Shown one piece after another: positions 16,781 to 25,943 of a stretch of DNA of 64,000 nucleotides (position 1 is its first letter; each line of letters starts with the position of its first letter). The notes beneath the pieces are model-generated. The model had not been told where the DNA came from. It did not search any database and saw only the letters and a list, made by a program, of their open reading frames with translations. The position numbers and the translations under genes were made by a program. The stretch is from CAVYGN01 sp964413265 (lineage in GTDB: Bacteria; Spirochaetota; Brevinematia; Brevinematales; JAOACQ01). The DNA is taken from NCBI GenBank assembly GCA_964413265.1, contig CAYPRX010000041.1:1-64000 (forward strand), read 5' to 3'.

Positions 16781-17677
16781 ATGGCCGATATCAGTTATCA
16801 TATACCTGTCATGACGGACAAGGTGATCAATTTTTTAAATCTCCATAACGACAGCCTGGTTGTCGATGCAACCTGCGGGGAGGGTGGCCACTCAAAGTCT
16901 ATTGCAGCTCTTATTCCTGCAGGAAGGCTTATCTGTATAGACAGGAACTCACTAGTACTTGCAGTGGCCGGCAAAAGGCTGGCTCTTTTTGGGAACATCG
17001 CTTTTCATAACAATAATTTCAATAAAATTTCAGATATTCTTTCTCAAGAAAAGATTTCAAAGGTCGATGGAATATTAGCGGACCTCGGAATTTCTCTTTT
17101 TCACCTCCGGGATGAGAATGAGCTGGGATTCAGCTATACAGACTTTAAAGGACTGTCTATGAGGCTTGACGAAAAGGGAGGCACGGATGCAGGGGATATT
17201 GTTAATAAATTCAGGGAAGAAGATATAGCGGATATATTATATAAATACGGAGAGGAATATGAGAGCAGAAAAATCGCCGCCGCTATAGTCAGAAACCGCC
17301 CTTATAAAAATGCAGCGGAACTTGCCGGTGTTATCATGAGGGCTAAAAAGGCCCGAAAAGGAGGAAAGACTCATCCGGCGGCAAAAAGTTTTCAGGCCTT
17401 GAGAATTTATGTTAACAATGAACTGCAAATTCTCGAAAGTTTTATACCAACAGCTGTCGATAATCTAAGGGACAAGGGCAGGCTTTTAATTATAAGTTAT
17501 CATTCGCTTGAGGACAGGATTGTGAAAAATTCTTTCAGAGAACTCGAAAAAACGGGAGGGTACAGGGTCCTGACAAAAAAACCGGTTATTCCATCGACGG
17601 AAGAAATAAAAAAGAACAGGGCCTCAAGAAGCGCTAAGATGAGAGTTATCGAAAAAAGGGGAATGGATGATGAATAA
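16781..17677 (+). CDS. rsmH: 16S rRNA (cytosine-1402-N4)-methyltransferase
   Basis: RsmH/MraW methylates N4 of C1402 in 16S rRNA using SAM. The 298-residue protein shows the SAM-binding motif VVDATCGEGGHSKSI at 28-41, DGILADLGIS near 100, the insert LGFSYTDFKGLSMRLD, and the C-terminal HPAAKSFQALRIYVNNEL and LLIISYHSLEDRIVKN. It is usually the head of the division/cell-wall cluster. Here only an ftsL-like gene follows, and the rest of that cluster is missing. Confidence 0.96.
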   Translation: MADISYHIPVMTDKVINFLNLHNDSLVVDATCGEGGHSKSIAALIPAGRLICIDRNSLVLAVAGKRLALFGNIAFHNNNFNKISDILSQEKISKVDGILADLGISLFHLRDENELGFSYTDFKGLSMRLDEKGGTDAGDIVNKFREEDIADILYKYGEEYESRKIAAAIVRNRPYKNAAELAGVIMRAKKARKGGKTHPAAKSFQALRIYVNNELQILESFIPTAVDNLRDKGRLLIISYHSLEDRIVKNSFRELEKTGGYRVLTKKPVIPSTEEIKKNRASRSAKMRVIEKRGMDDE

Positions 17678-18029
17678 TTCCGTTGTTTCTGGGCTCAAAA
17701 TAGCAATTATTTTTATTTTATTCACCGGTTTTTTATTTATTCTTGTCGAAACGCGGCTTGAATCAAAAGAATATGATGTTAAAATAAGAGATATACAGAG
17801 AGAAATAGAGAACCTCAATGCCCTAAAAATGGAACTGAGCCTTCACATAGATTCCGAGCTTCAAAGACTTTCATCATATGACTATTCCGCAATAGGAAAA
17901 CCCATAACAATGCGGGATGTGGTTATTGTACCGCTGGATGCGACTGCCCTGAATGAAAAGAGAGAGTCAAAAGCGGCTGAATTGAACTTTATTGATAAAT
18001 TGATCCTGCAATTAATAAACTCTTTTTGA
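17667..18029 (+). CDS. FtsL-like small membrane coiled-coil protein
   Basis: A 120-residue protein with one transmembrane helix (about 9-28, GLKIAIIFILFTGFLFILVE) and a following coiled coil (about 30-75, EYDVKIRDIQREIENLNALKM). This is the topology of the divisome protein FtsL. It overlaps the end of rsmH by 11 bases, the position ftsL holds in division clusters, so I infer an FtsL role. FtsL is poorly conserved, and no FtsI gene follows to confirm it. Confidence 0.65.
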   Translation: MMNNSVVSGLKIAIIFILFTGFLFILVETRLESKEYDVKIRDIQREIENLNALKMELSLHIDSELQRLSSYDYSAIGKPITMRDVVIVPLDATALNEKRESKAAELNFIDKLILQLINSF

Positions 18030-18036
18030 AATTGCC

Positions 18037-18849
18037 ATGGATGAAATCAATCTGAGGTTAACGCTAAGTTTCGACGGGAGCTCTTATTCAGGCTGGCAGA
18101 GGCAGAAAAATGCAAAATCCATTCAGGGAGAAATTGAAAAGGCACTTGCTGCCTTGTTCGGGGAACACATCAGGGTCGAAGGCATAGGCAGGACCGACGC
18201 CGGGGCTCATGCCCTGAGTTACACCGCGAATTTCAGAATGAAAAGCCTGTCAATTCCGACCGAAAAAATTACCTTAATTCTGAACCGCAGGCTCCCGCAG
18301 GATATCAGAATCCACAGTGTCGTAAGGGCTCCTGATAGTTTTCATTCAAGGTTTTCAGCAATCGCCAGGGAATATATATACTCAATTATCTCAGTTTCAA
18401 AACTTGATAAATTATCATCAAGGTGGCTTCCATTTTATTCCCGTTATTCCTATATAATTCAGGATGAAATAGAATTATCAAGACTTAGAGAGGTATGCCG
18501 GGTATTTATCGGCAGGCAATCCTTTAGGAATTTCTGCTACGGCTACAAAAGCGACATGAATTTTAAAAGACGTATCGATTACCTGAGAGTATCCGAAACG
18601 GGCCCGGGACTTGTTTTTTTTATTAAGGGAAGCGGTTTTCTTAACGGAATGATAAGGTCTATTGTCTCGGCATGCCTGAATTACGGACGCGGTTATATCA
18701 GCCTGGACATGGTTTGCGATGCCCTGAATGAAAATATCATTTTCCCGGCAGAGTACAGGACACCCGTACCTGCCAGGGGTTTGATATTTAAAAGGGGATA
18801 TTTTAAGGCTTCAGATGACATTCTTTCTAATGACCCAGAAGTTTTATAA
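18037..18849 (+). CDS. truA: tRNA pseudouridine(38-40) synthase
   Basis: Converts U38-U40 of tRNA anticodon arms to pseudouridine. The 270-residue protein has the catalytic Asp in GIGRTDAGAHAL (D54), the N-terminal LTLSFDGSSYSGWQRQ, a central RNFCYGYKSD block and a C-terminal GSGFLNGMIRSIV. Length is normal. ATG 18037 lacks a strong ribosome site and sits seven bases after the ftsL-like stop. Its last 23 bases overlap tail-to-tail with cdsA. Confidence 0.95.
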   Translation: MDEINLRLTLSFDGSSYSGWQRQKNAKSIQGEIEKALAALFGEHIRVEGIGRTDAGAHALSYTANFRMKSLSIPTEKITLILNRRLPQDIRIHSVVRAPDSFHSRFSAIAREYIYSIISVSKLDKLSSRWLPFYSRYSYIIQDEIELSRLREVCRVFIGRQSFRNFCYGYKSDMNFKRRIDYLRVSETGPGLVFFIKGSGFLNGMIRSIVSACLNYGRGYISLDMVCDALNENIIFPAEYRTPVPARGLIFKRGYFKASDDILSNDPEVL

Positions 18850-19672
18850 GAACAAAAAAAACAGGTGTTGAAAATATCAAACTGTCGAAGCGGTCAAAAA
18901 ATCCTCCATGCCCGGGCAGAAGATCTCCTGAATCCTTCAGGTGCGCCCAGCGTTTCAATGCAGATTCTCCCAGGTCGCCTGCAATTCCGGAAACAATAAC
19001 TGCCAGTGAGATCAAAGAAATTTCGAATAAGGTAAATTTCGACGGGAGTGGAAATATTACTTCAGCCAGATAAATCACTGCTCCTCCAGCGAGGCCCATT
19101 AAAACGGCGCCTGCGAAACCCTCTGATGTCTTGTTAGGGCTTGATAAAAATTTGATTTTATGCTTTCCGAATAGCTTACCGAAAAGCCATCCCCCGGTAT
19201 CTGTAAGAAACGTTATAATAAGAAGAATAGAAAGAAGCCAGCCTGAGAGGTCCATCATTTTCAATACGACAAGAAGCGGCATAAAGACGCCGAGCAAAAT
19301 ATAGCTGAATACGGGAAGCGTTATATTCTCCATAGAATTATCGAACCTGCCGGAAATAGATTCAATGCTCATAATGATTATTATATATGTTGAGATGATC
19401 CCGACCTGAATGGTAAAGAGATAATTCATATCATAAGAACCCATTCCATAAAGATAAAAACTTATATAGCTGATGGTCAGGATAATAGTATGAAGCCAGA
19501 GATTGAATGAAAAACCCCGTTTTTCAAAAAGGGCGTACATTTCATTGGCGATCATTATAGCCGTTATCAGCGCTGCCAGAAAAAAGGGCGTCCCGTTAAA
19601 AAACCTGGTAAATACGAGAAATATACCAATAGGCAGCAGAATAAAAACTGTGGAAAGCCTTTGCCAAATCAT
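18827..19672 (-). CDS. cdsA: Phosphatidate cytidylyltransferase
   Basis: Makes CDP-diacylglycerol from phosphatidate and CTP in the inner membrane. The 281-residue polytopic protein has about seven transmembrane stretches and the CDS signature near the C-terminus: ALKRWAHLKDSGDLLPGHGG followed by FFDRFDSL. Upstream, LTDTGGWLFGKLFGKHK carries the conserved acidic/Gly motif. ATG 19672 has GGAGG eight bases upstream. It is the third gene of frr-uppS-cdsA. Confidence 0.95.
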   Translation of the reverse strand: MIWQRLSTVFILLPIGIFLVFTRFFNGTPFFLAALITAIMIANEMYALFEKRGFSFNLWLHTIILTISYISFYLYGMGSYDMNYLFTIQVGIISTYIIIIMSIESISGRFDNSMENITLPVFSYILLGVFMPLLVVLKMMDLSGWLLSILLIITFLTDTGGWLFGKLFGKHKIKFLSSPNKTSEGFAGAVLMGLAGGAVIYLAEVIFPLPSKFTLFEISLISLAVIVSGIAGDLGESALKRWAHLKDSGDLLPGHGGFFDRFDSLIFSTPVFFVLIKLLGH

Positions 19673-19692
19673 TATGTCAACCTCCGGAAATA

Positions 19693-20421
19693 TTAAACGA
19701 TTCCGAATCTTCTCTTTCTGGTCTGGTAGCTGTAGATAGCCCTGCAGAAATCGATTTCCCTGAAATCAGGCCAAAACCTCTTGGTAAAGAACAATTCCGC
19801 ATAATTTGACTGCCAGATCAGAAAATTCGAAAGCCTGTATTCTCCGCTGGTCCTTATTACAAGATCCACATCAGGCAATTCCGGTGCATAAAGGAAATTT
19901 CCGAAAGCCCTCTCATCAATATCTTCAAGTTTAGCTTTCCCGCTTTTATACTGCTCGGCCAGCTTCTTCGCGGCATCCACAATTTCCCTCCTCCCCCCGT
20001 AATTGAAAACCACGTTGAGAACATATGATCTGCATCCGCCTGTCTTCGCTACAGATTCATCAAGGAGCTCTGCAAGTCTTGAGTCTATGTTATCCCTGAC
20101 ACCTGTAATAAGAAGCCTTATATCGTTTTTCAAAAGGGTATCACTATATTCCGCAATAAGTCTTTTTGCCATTTCCATCAGAAAATTGACTTCTTCCTTC
20201 GGTCTGCGCCAGTTTTCTATTGAAAACGCATATACTGAAATATATTTGATCCCGATTTTTTTGTTGAATTCAATGATCTTTTTAAGGACATTATAGCCTT
20301 TAACATGCCCTCGAACCCTCGGCAGGCCCCTTTTCTGGGCCCACCTTCCGTTGCCATCCATAATAATTCCAACATGGGCTGGAAGTGTATTTTCATCTAT
20401 ATCGTAGGTAAAAAGACGCAT
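19693..20421 (-). CDS. uppS: Undecaprenyl diphosphate synthase
   Basis: Cis-prenyltransferase that builds the C55 lipid carrier for peptidoglycan and O-antigen. The 242 residues show the catalytic D22 in IIMDGNGRWAQKRG, the R-x-x-GH block RVRGHVKG, YAFSIENWRRPKEEV, and the C-terminal VDLVIRTSGEYRLSNFLIWQ with YAELFFTKRFWPDF. ATG 20421 follows AAGGAGG. It lies 12 bases after frr and 20 bases before cdsA, the order common in many bacteria. Confidence 0.97.
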   Translation of the reverse strand: MRLFTYDIDENTLPAHVGIIMDGNGRWAQKRGLPRVRGHVKGYNVLKKIIEFNKKIGIKYISVYAFSIENWRRPKEEVNFLMEMAKRLIAEYSDTLLKNDIRLLITGVRDNIDSRLAELLDESVAKTGGCRSYVLNVVFNYGGRREIVDAAKKLAEQYKSGKAKLEDIDERAFGNFLYAPELPDVDLVIRTSGEYRLSNFLIWQSNYAELFFTKRFWPDFREIDFCRAIYSYQTRKRRFGIV

Positions 20422-20433
20422 ATACCTCCTTAG

Positions 20434-21000
20434 TCAGACTTCCATTATTTCTTTTTCCTTTTTTACGATAAGATCGTCAATTGTCTTGATATGATTATCA
20501 GTCACCTTCTGTATTTCCTCGAGCTCCCTGTGTTCGTCGTCCTCGCTTATATTCCCTTCCTTTGTCATTTTCTTGACGTGAGCGTTTATATCCCTTCTTT
20601 CATTTCTTATGGCGACTTTGATTTCTTCGGCGATTTCTTTTACTTTCTTTACAAAATCTTTCTTTGTTTCCTCTGTAAGTGGCGGAATGTTGACACGAAT
20701 GATTTTTCCGTCATTCACAGCAGTAAAACCCATCCCGGATTCCGAGATGCCCTTCTCTATATTCTTAAGAATGCTTTTATCCCATGGATCTATCGCTATC
20801 GTGTGGGGATCCGGAGTTGATAGCGATGCTGCCTGTTTCAGGGGTGTCAAATTACCATAAAAATCAAATCTGATATCTTCTATCATAGCAATATTTGCCC
20901 TTCCGGTCCTCATTTTTTTAAATTCATCTTTCAGGTGCTGGATTGATTTGTCCATCCTTTCATTAGCTTCCTTTTTAACTGTAATGAATTCCTCCAACAT
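20434..21000 (-). CDS. frr: Ribosome recycling factor
   Basis: Splits the post-termination ribosome together with EF-G. The 188-residue protein starts with MDKSIQHLKDEFKKMRTGRAN, has the hinge segment YGNLTPLKQAASLSTPDPHTIAIDPWDKS, and the C-terminal helices RNERRDINAHVKKM and VTDNHIKTIDDLIVKKEKEI. Length is typical. It is the first gene of the operon; the promoter just upstream is embedded in a perfect inverted repeat. Confidence 0.98.
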   Translation of the reverse strand: MLEEFITVKKEANERMDKSIQHLKDEFKKMRTGRANIAMIEDIRFDFYGNLTPLKQAASLSTPDPHTIAIDPWDKSILKNIEKGISESGMGFTAVNDGKIIRVNIPPLTEETKKDFVKKVKEIAEEIKVAIRNERRDINAHVKKMTKEGNISEDDEHRELEEIQKVTDNHIKTIDDLIVKKEKEIMEV

Positions 21001-21025
21001 TCCATATCCTCCTTTTTTGAACTTT

Positions 21026-21061
21026 TAATTCTTATAATAATGAATATTATTATAAGAATTA
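21026..21061. repeat. Perfect 16-4-16 inverted repeat over the frr promoter
   Basis: Arms TAATTCTTATAATAAT (21026-21041) and its exact reverse complement (21046-21061) flank the tetranucleotide GAAT. On the minus strand the repeat covers the -10 box and the expected transcription start, so it would act as a DNA site rather than as a complete RNA hairpin. Confidence 0.8.
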
Positions 21062-21077
21062 TCAATAAACATATCAA
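21049..21077 (-). promoter_or_regulatory. Promoter of frr-uppS-cdsA
   Basis: On the minus strand, TTGATA (21077-21072), a 17-bp spacer and a perfect TATAAT (21054-21049). The -10 hexamer lies inside the 36-bp inverted repeat. Confidence 0.65.
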
Positions 21078-21143
21078 AAAATTTTTCCCATGGGAGGTGT
21101 AATTGATGCCTCAGGGGGATTATATTTCGGATAATCAGAAAAA

Positions 21144-22865
21144 TCAGTTTTTCCCATCAAGAATTTCCTGTTTCTTTTCAAGGAAATGCTGTATATTGTT
21201 GACTATGATATCATGCCTGGTGGATACCTCCGGCAGGGCCGTTTCAATAAAATACTTGGCCACATCCTTTTTCCTTTCGGAAAAAGAGGCGTCCCTCAGC
21301 ATGAGGTAACCGATTATGGTATCTGATACCATTTCAACGAGCCTTCTTGAGTGATACTCCTGGTAAAGGCTGTCATTCCTGGTCTTTACATACTCTATAG
21401 CCTTTTCCGTCATTTCCTTCATCTGTCTCAGAGGCTTTTTTAAAAATTCAAGGCCAGTGAAATTAGCATTCCCATCATATTCCGAGATCCTCTCGACCGC
21501 GACACCCTTAACGATCCCCCCGATCGCGGCGACGATCTGCAGCTGGGTCGTTCCCTCGTATATATTCGTTATCCTTGCATCCCTGTAATGCCTCTCCGCA
21601 TTGAAATCCTTCATAAAACCGGTCCCTCCATGGATCTGGATCGCATCATAGGCAACCTGGTTGGCAATTTCAGTGTTATAGCCCTTCACCATCGGTGTAA
21701 AGAGAGCTGCCAGGACAGTATATTTTTTAAGCTCATCCCTCAAGCCTTTTGCATTTTCTTCACTCTTCTCGCTTTCACGTTCAAGGCATGTCCTCATATC
21801 GACTATCATTGCTGTTTCGTAAAGAAGAGTTCTTGCCGCTTCGATTTTTACGCGCATATTGACAAGAAGTTCACTGACAGGGATAATATCCCTGATTGCC
21901 TTTTTAAACTGCACCCTGTCCATTGCATATTGATCAGCTTCATCATAAGCGGCTTCAGCTATTCCGAGCCCCTGGGCTGCAATTGCCAGCCGGGCGCCGT
22001 TCATCAGAGACATCACATATTTTATAAGTCCCATTTTTCTCTTACCGCAAAGCTCAGCCGGTGCATCGTTGAACTGGAGTTCGCAAGTCGGTGAGCCATG
22101 GATACCGAGCTTGTTCTCTATCCTGCGTATCTTCATTTTGTCATCCCTTTCATAAATGAACATGGAGAGTCCGCGTCCGTCATTAGTGCCCTCTTCGCTT
22201 CGGGCAAGGACAAGGGATATCTGTCCGCAGCCGTTCGTTATGAAGCGTTTTACCCCCTTCAGGCGCCACTGCCCTTTTTCATCCTGCCATGCCTTGAGCT
22301 GAACGGACTGCAGATCACTTCCAGCATCAGGTTCTGTAAGGGCCATGGAAGCTGTAACTTCCCCCGCAGAAAAACGGGGCAGATACCTCATTTTCTGATC
22401 CTCATCTGCGAAAACGTTGATCGTTTCAGCTATGTCCTGGAGCCCGAAGAGGTTCATCAGTGAAGCATCGGCCTTTGAAACTATTTCCGTGGCGATCGAG
22501 TAAATCGTTATCGGACAGTTAAGGCCGCCGTATTTCCTTGGCAGGGTAAAACCCATCAGATCTGCCTTCTTTAGTACATCAAGCGCCTCTTTTGTTCCCT
22601 TCGCGTAATCGACCAGCCCGTTTTCAAAATGGGCACCCTCAGTATCGACGTCAGCGGCGCGGGGGGCCACGTAATTTCCTGCAATATCACCAACTATATT
22701 CAGTATTTTATCATACGAGTCTTTTGCATCGTTAACATTAACAGGGGCATAATCGAACTCATTCTTGTCCAGAAAATGGTTTTCCCTGAGCTCGATTATC
22801 CTGTCCAGGTTGAGGTGCTTGATATGAAACTGGATATCGTCATTGTCTTTATAAAAATTAGGCAT
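21144..22865 (-). CDS. Acyl-CoA dehydrogenase
   Basis: FAD enzyme that makes a 2,3-double bond in an acyl-CoA and passes electrons to ETF. The 573 residues are longer than the ~380-residue core, with an extra N-terminal part and a helical C-terminal domain, as in long-form bacterial enzymes. Visible motifs are ASMALTEPDAGSDLQS (FAD/substrate loop), RFITNGCGQISLVLAR, the QIHGGTGFMKDFNAERHYRD block and NIYEGTTQLQ with the likely catalytic Glu. The chain-length preference cannot be told. etfA and etfB lie directly upstream in the same direction, giving the electron acceptor. Confidence 0.93.
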   Translation of the reverse strand: MPNFYKDNDDIQFHIKHLNLDRIIELRENHFLDKNEFDYAPVNVNDAKDSYDKILNIVGDIAGNYVAPRAADVDTEGAHFENGLVDYAKGTKEALDVLKKADLMGFTLPRKYGGLNCPITIYSIATEIVSKADASLMNLFGLQDIAETINVFADEDQKMRYLPRFSAGEVTASMALTEPDAGSDLQSVQLKAWQDEKGQWRLKGVKRFITNGCGQISLVLARSEEGTNDGRGLSMFIYERDDKMKIRRIENKLGIHGSPTCELQFNDAPAELCGKRKMGLIKYVMSLMNGARLAIAAQGLGIAEAAYDEADQYAMDRVQFKKAIRDIIPVSELLVNMRVKIEAARTLLYETAMIVDMRTCLERESEKSEENAKGLRDELKKYTVLAALFTPMVKGYNTEIANQVAYDAIQIHGGTGFMKDFNAERHYRDARITNIYEGTTQLQIVAAIGGIVKGVAVERISEYDGNANFTGLEFLKKPLRQMKEMTEKAIEYVKTRNDSLYQEYHSRRLVEMVSDTIIGYLMLRDASFSERKKDVAKYFIETALPEVSTRHDIIVNNIQHFLEKKQEILDGKN

Positions 22866-22875
22866 TAAAAACTCC

Positions 22876-23904
22876 TTATTTCATTAAAGATTTGTAGACG
22901 TCGATAAATCTCGGCACTATGTCGTTCAAATCTCCCACTATTCCATAATGTGCGATCTGAAAGATAGGCGCATCGGGATCGCTGTTGATCGCAATGATCC
23001 TGTTCGATTCCTTCATACCGGCCATATGCTGTATCTGGCCAGAAATTCCCACCGCAATATACAGTTTCGGCCTTACAGTTGTTCCTGTCTGCCCTACCTG
23101 GTGATCATGACCTATAAATCCGGCATCAACGGCGGCTCGTGAACCGCCTACCTGGGCGCTGAGGACATGGGCCAGATCATGAATAAGTTTAAAATTTTCC
23201 TTCGAACCCACACCCATTCCGCCTGAAACAATAACAGCGGCTGATTTCAGGTCGACCGCTTTCTCCATCTGCACCCTTCTGGCAACTTCGGTAACAAACA
23301 GTCTGGCAGGGAGATCGATCTTCGTCTCAACAATTTCCCCCTTTCTGGCCTCATCCTCGCTGTTCATCTTCATAACACCCTCGCGTACCGTAGCCATCTG
23401 GGGCCTGTGGTCAGGACTTACTATTGTCGCAATGATGTTCCCGCCGAAGGCAGGGCGTATCTGGTAAAGGATATCCTTATAAAGAATGTCCCCCTCTTTC
23501 GAGGAGGGTTTTGTATAATCCCCGATCTGCAGATTGGTACAGTCTGCGGTAAGACCGACTCTGAGCTCGGATGCTATTCTGGGAGCTATATCCCTTCCTG
23601 TCGTGGTAGCCCCGTAAAGAACTATTTGAGGTTCAAATTCCCTTACAAGAGTGACCATGGCATGAGCGTAAGGAATTGCCGTATAGTTTTTCAACGCTAG
23701 AGCTTCGACTGGATAGACCCTGTCTGCGCCATACTTAATCAATTTTCCTGTAAGACCTCTCACTGCATCACCGATGATAACAGCCCCCGTCTTAACCTTA
23801 AGCTTTCTGGAAAGCTCGCTGCCCTTGCCGAGAAGCTCCAGGCTTACATCAGCTACCTTTCCGTTATTCTGTTCTATATAAATCCATACTTCATTCGTCT
23901 TCAT
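22876..23904 (-). CDS. etfA: Electron transfer flavoprotein alpha subunit
   Basis: Alpha subunit of ETF, 342 residues, binding FAD. The C-terminal FAD domain carries VIVSGGMGVGSKENFKLI, GGSRAAVDAGFIGHDHQVGQTGTTVRPKLYIAVGISGQIQH and the NSDPDAPIF motif. An N-terminal domain with YGATTTGRDIAPRIA precedes it. An ATG at 23910 touches the ribosome site; the second ATG at 23904 has AGGGGA at six bases, so I use it. It lies 12 bases after etfB. Confidence 0.95.
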   Translation of the reverse strand: MKTNEVWIYIEQNNGKVADVSLELLGKGSELSRKLKVKTGAVIIGDAVRGLTGKLIKYGADRVYPVEALALKNYTAIPYAHAMVTLVREFEPQIVLYGATTTGRDIAPRIASELRVGLTADCTNLQIGDYTKPSSKEGDILYKDILYQIRPAFGGNIIATIVSPDHRPQMATVREGVMKMNSEDEARKGEIVETKIDLPARLFVTEVARRVQMEKAVDLKSAAVIVSGGMGVGSKENFKLIHDLAHVLSAQVGGSRAAVDAGFIGHDHQVGQTGTTVRPKLYIAVGISGQIQHMAGMKESNRIIAINSDPDAPIFQIAHYGIVGDLNDIVPRFIDVYKSLMK

Positions 23905-23916
23905 TGCCATTCCCCT

Positions 23917-24789
23917 TTAACCCAATATATGCTCTTTCAATAATTCAGATATAAGAGCCTCGATCCCCGCCTTTGAATTCTCAATTTTTCTTGATTCCTG
24001 GACTCCCAGGACAATACTTTCAATCTGTTTGACTTTTGTGGGAGAACCTGAAAGGCCGCATTGTTCCGGATTTGCCTCTATCTCCCTGTGGTCCCATACT
24101 TTTATCATGGCATGAGAATCCGTGATCTCATTTGCATTTATATAGCTTTCATCAAGGCTTTCAAGCTCTATGGGAGTCATTGCATGCTTGTATGCCAGGA
24201 GTTTTTTTACAGCCGGGGGCCTGGGAGTATTGGCCTCTCCGGTAACGGTTATCAGTACAGGTAGTTTTGAGGAAAGAGTCTCGTACCCCCCCTCTATGGA
24301 TCTTTCGATAGTTATAGAGTCTTTTTTAAGGGAAACGATCTTGTTTACGAAAGTAAGCTGATTTATCTTAAGCTTTTCGGCAGTCTGCGGACCGACCTGT
24401 GCGGTATCGCCGTCAATAGCCTGCCTGCCGCAAAGAACAATATCGATATGCCCCAATTTTTTAACCGCAAGCGAAAGCACATATGATGTCGCAAGTGTGT
24501 CTGCGCCTGCGAAAACCCTGTCCGTGATCAGAATCAAATCATCCGCTCCCCTGTAAAGGCTTTCCCGGAGGACCTCGGCAGCATTCGGCGGTCCCATGGA
24601 AATGACAGTAATCCTGGCGCCGAATTTTTCTTTAATCTTAAGCGCTTCCTCAAGCGCATTCAGGTCTTCGGGATTAAAAATAGCAGGAAGGGCCTGCCTG
24701 TTCACAGTGCCGTCCTCCTTCATGGCTTCTCCGGTTATATTATGAGTATCCGGGACCTGCTTTACAAGTACTGCAATATTATAACCCAC
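23917..24789 (-). CDS. etfB: Electron transfer flavoprotein beta subunit
   Basis: Beta subunit of ETF, 290 residues. Motifs include MGYNIAVLVKQVPDT, FNPEDLNALEEALKIKEKFG, VISMGPPNAAEVLRESLYRGADDLILI and the signature LLCGRQAIDGDTAQVGPQTAEKL-type segment (here VLCGRQAIDGDTAQVGP). The start is GTG 24789 with GAGGAGG upstream. It is followed by etfA and acyl-CoA dehydrogenase; the flavoprotein gene lies 51 bases upstream. Confidence 0.96.
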   Translation of the reverse strand: MGYNIAVLVKQVPDTHNITGEAMKEDGTVNRQALPAIFNPEDLNALEEALKIKEKFGARITVISMGPPNAAEVLRESLYRGADDLILITDRVFAGADTLATSYVLSLAVKKLGHIDIVLCGRQAIDGDTAQVGPQTAEKLKINQLTFVNKIVSLKKDSITIERSIEGGYETLSSKLPVLITVTGEANTPRPPAVKKLLAYKHAMTPIELESLDESYINANEITDSHAMIKVWDHREIEANPEQCGLSGSPTKVKQIESIVLGVQESRKIENSKAGIEALISELLKEHILG

Positions 24790-24840
24790 TGAATCCTCCT
24801 CTATCGACGCACAGGCGCGCCTCGCTGATTAAAGATAAAA

Positions 24841-25854
24841 TCAATTTAAAATGTTTTTTACCGCATTAAGTTCTTTTTCTGTATCTTCGACCAGTTCTCT
24901 AATTATCTCACTGATGGGTTGTATCTTCTCGACAAGACCTACGCTTTGCCCTGCCATTAATGAACCATATTCAATGTCTCCCTCGACGACCCCTTTTCTC
25001 AGGCCGCCGACCCAGTATCTTTCAACTTCAAACTGGGCCTCTTTCCTTGAAATTTCACCCCTTTCAAGCTTCCCTATGAGTTCAAGCTGAAGCTTACCGA
25101 AATTTTCAGTACCTTTGTTCTTCAGCGCCCTCACGGAAACAACCGGAAGCCTTGAATCATATTGAGGAGTAGCGACGGCATGCCTTGCCTTGGCCTTTAT
25201 AAAAGCCTCTTTGAATTTCGGGTGGGCCGTGCATTCCTCACTTACCACAAAACGGGTCCCCAGCTGTACTCCCGAAGCACCCATCAAAAGCATATGAGCT
25301 ATCATTTTCCCGGTCCCGATACCTCCGGCTATAAATACAGGCACTTCTACCGTATGAAAAAGGATCTGCTGCAGAAGGATCATGGTTGACACGTATCCAA
25401 TGTGCCCTCCTGCTTCGCTGCCCTCAAGTATCAGAGCATCAACCCCGAAATGTATCATCTGGGAAGATATCTGACCGCTGGAAGCAAAGGCCATCGTCTT
25501 GATGCCTTTCTGCTTTAAGCCTACGACGTCAATTTTCTGGGGGAATCCCCCTCCAAATATCGCGATCGGAATTTTCTTTCCGAGTATGATCTCATAGTGT
25601 TTTTTAAAATTGGGAGCGATAGTTATCATGTTGACGGCGAATGGCCCGTTCAGGCCTTCGGAGAGCTTATCCACTTCTTTTTCAAAGATATCCGGGTCCA
25701 TGTTGCCGCCGGCGAGTACGGGAAAGGCTCCGTTGGAACTAATGGCCTTTGCAAGTTCAAAGTCGCTTATCCAGGTCATTGCACCGGCCATTATCGGGTA
25801 TTTCACGCCGAGGAAATCCCTTCCCCTTTTCCACAGTTTGTCTGATATATTCAT
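24841..25854 (-). CDS. NMO/FabK-family FMN oxidoreductase
   Basis: A 337-residue TIM-barrel flavoprotein of the nitronate monooxygenase / enoyl-ACP reductase II family. It shows YPIMAGAMTWISDFELA, the phosphate-binding VFIAGGIGTGKMIAHMLLMGASGVQLGTRF, and EGSEAGGHIGYVS, whose His is the usual catalytic residue. The two activities cannot be separated by eye. Position at the head of the etfB-etfA-dehydrogenase run suggests a role in acyl-CoA metabolism (inference). ATG 25854 has GGGAG; the frame is open 16 codons further without a ribosome site. Confidence 0.85.
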   Translation of the reverse strand: MNISDKLWKRGRDFLGVKYPIMAGAMTWISDFELAKAISSNGAFPVLAGGNMDPDIFEKEVDKLSEGLNGPFAVNMITIAPNFKKHYEIILGKKIPIAIFGGGFPQKIDVVGLKQKGIKTMAFASSGQISSQMIHFGVDALILEGSEAGGHIGYVSTMILLQQILFHTVEVPVFIAGGIGTGKMIAHMLLMGASGVQLGTRFVVSEECTAHPKFKEAFIKAKARHAVATPQYDSRLPVVSVRALKNKGTENFGKLQLELIGKLERGEISRKEAQFEVERYWVGGLRKGVVEGDIEYGSLMAGQSVGLVEKIQPISEIIRELVEDTEKELNAVKNILN

Positions 25855-25914
25855 TATTAACTCCCGGTCACCAATATTGATAAGATCAGGCCTCAGGTGC
25901 ATTTTTGAATCGTT

Positions 25915-25943
25915 ATTATAAAAAACGCTTTTTTTTTTGTCAA
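25915..25943 (-). promoter_or_regulatory. Consensus sigma-70 promoter of the NMO-etfBA-dehydrogenase unit
   Basis: On the minus strand, a perfect TTGACA (25943-25938), a spacer of exactly 17 bp and a perfect TATAAT (25920-25915), about 60 bases upstream of the flavoprotein ATG. A repressor would be expected on such a strong promoter; direct repeats and a palindrome lie directly upstream. Confidence 0.75.
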
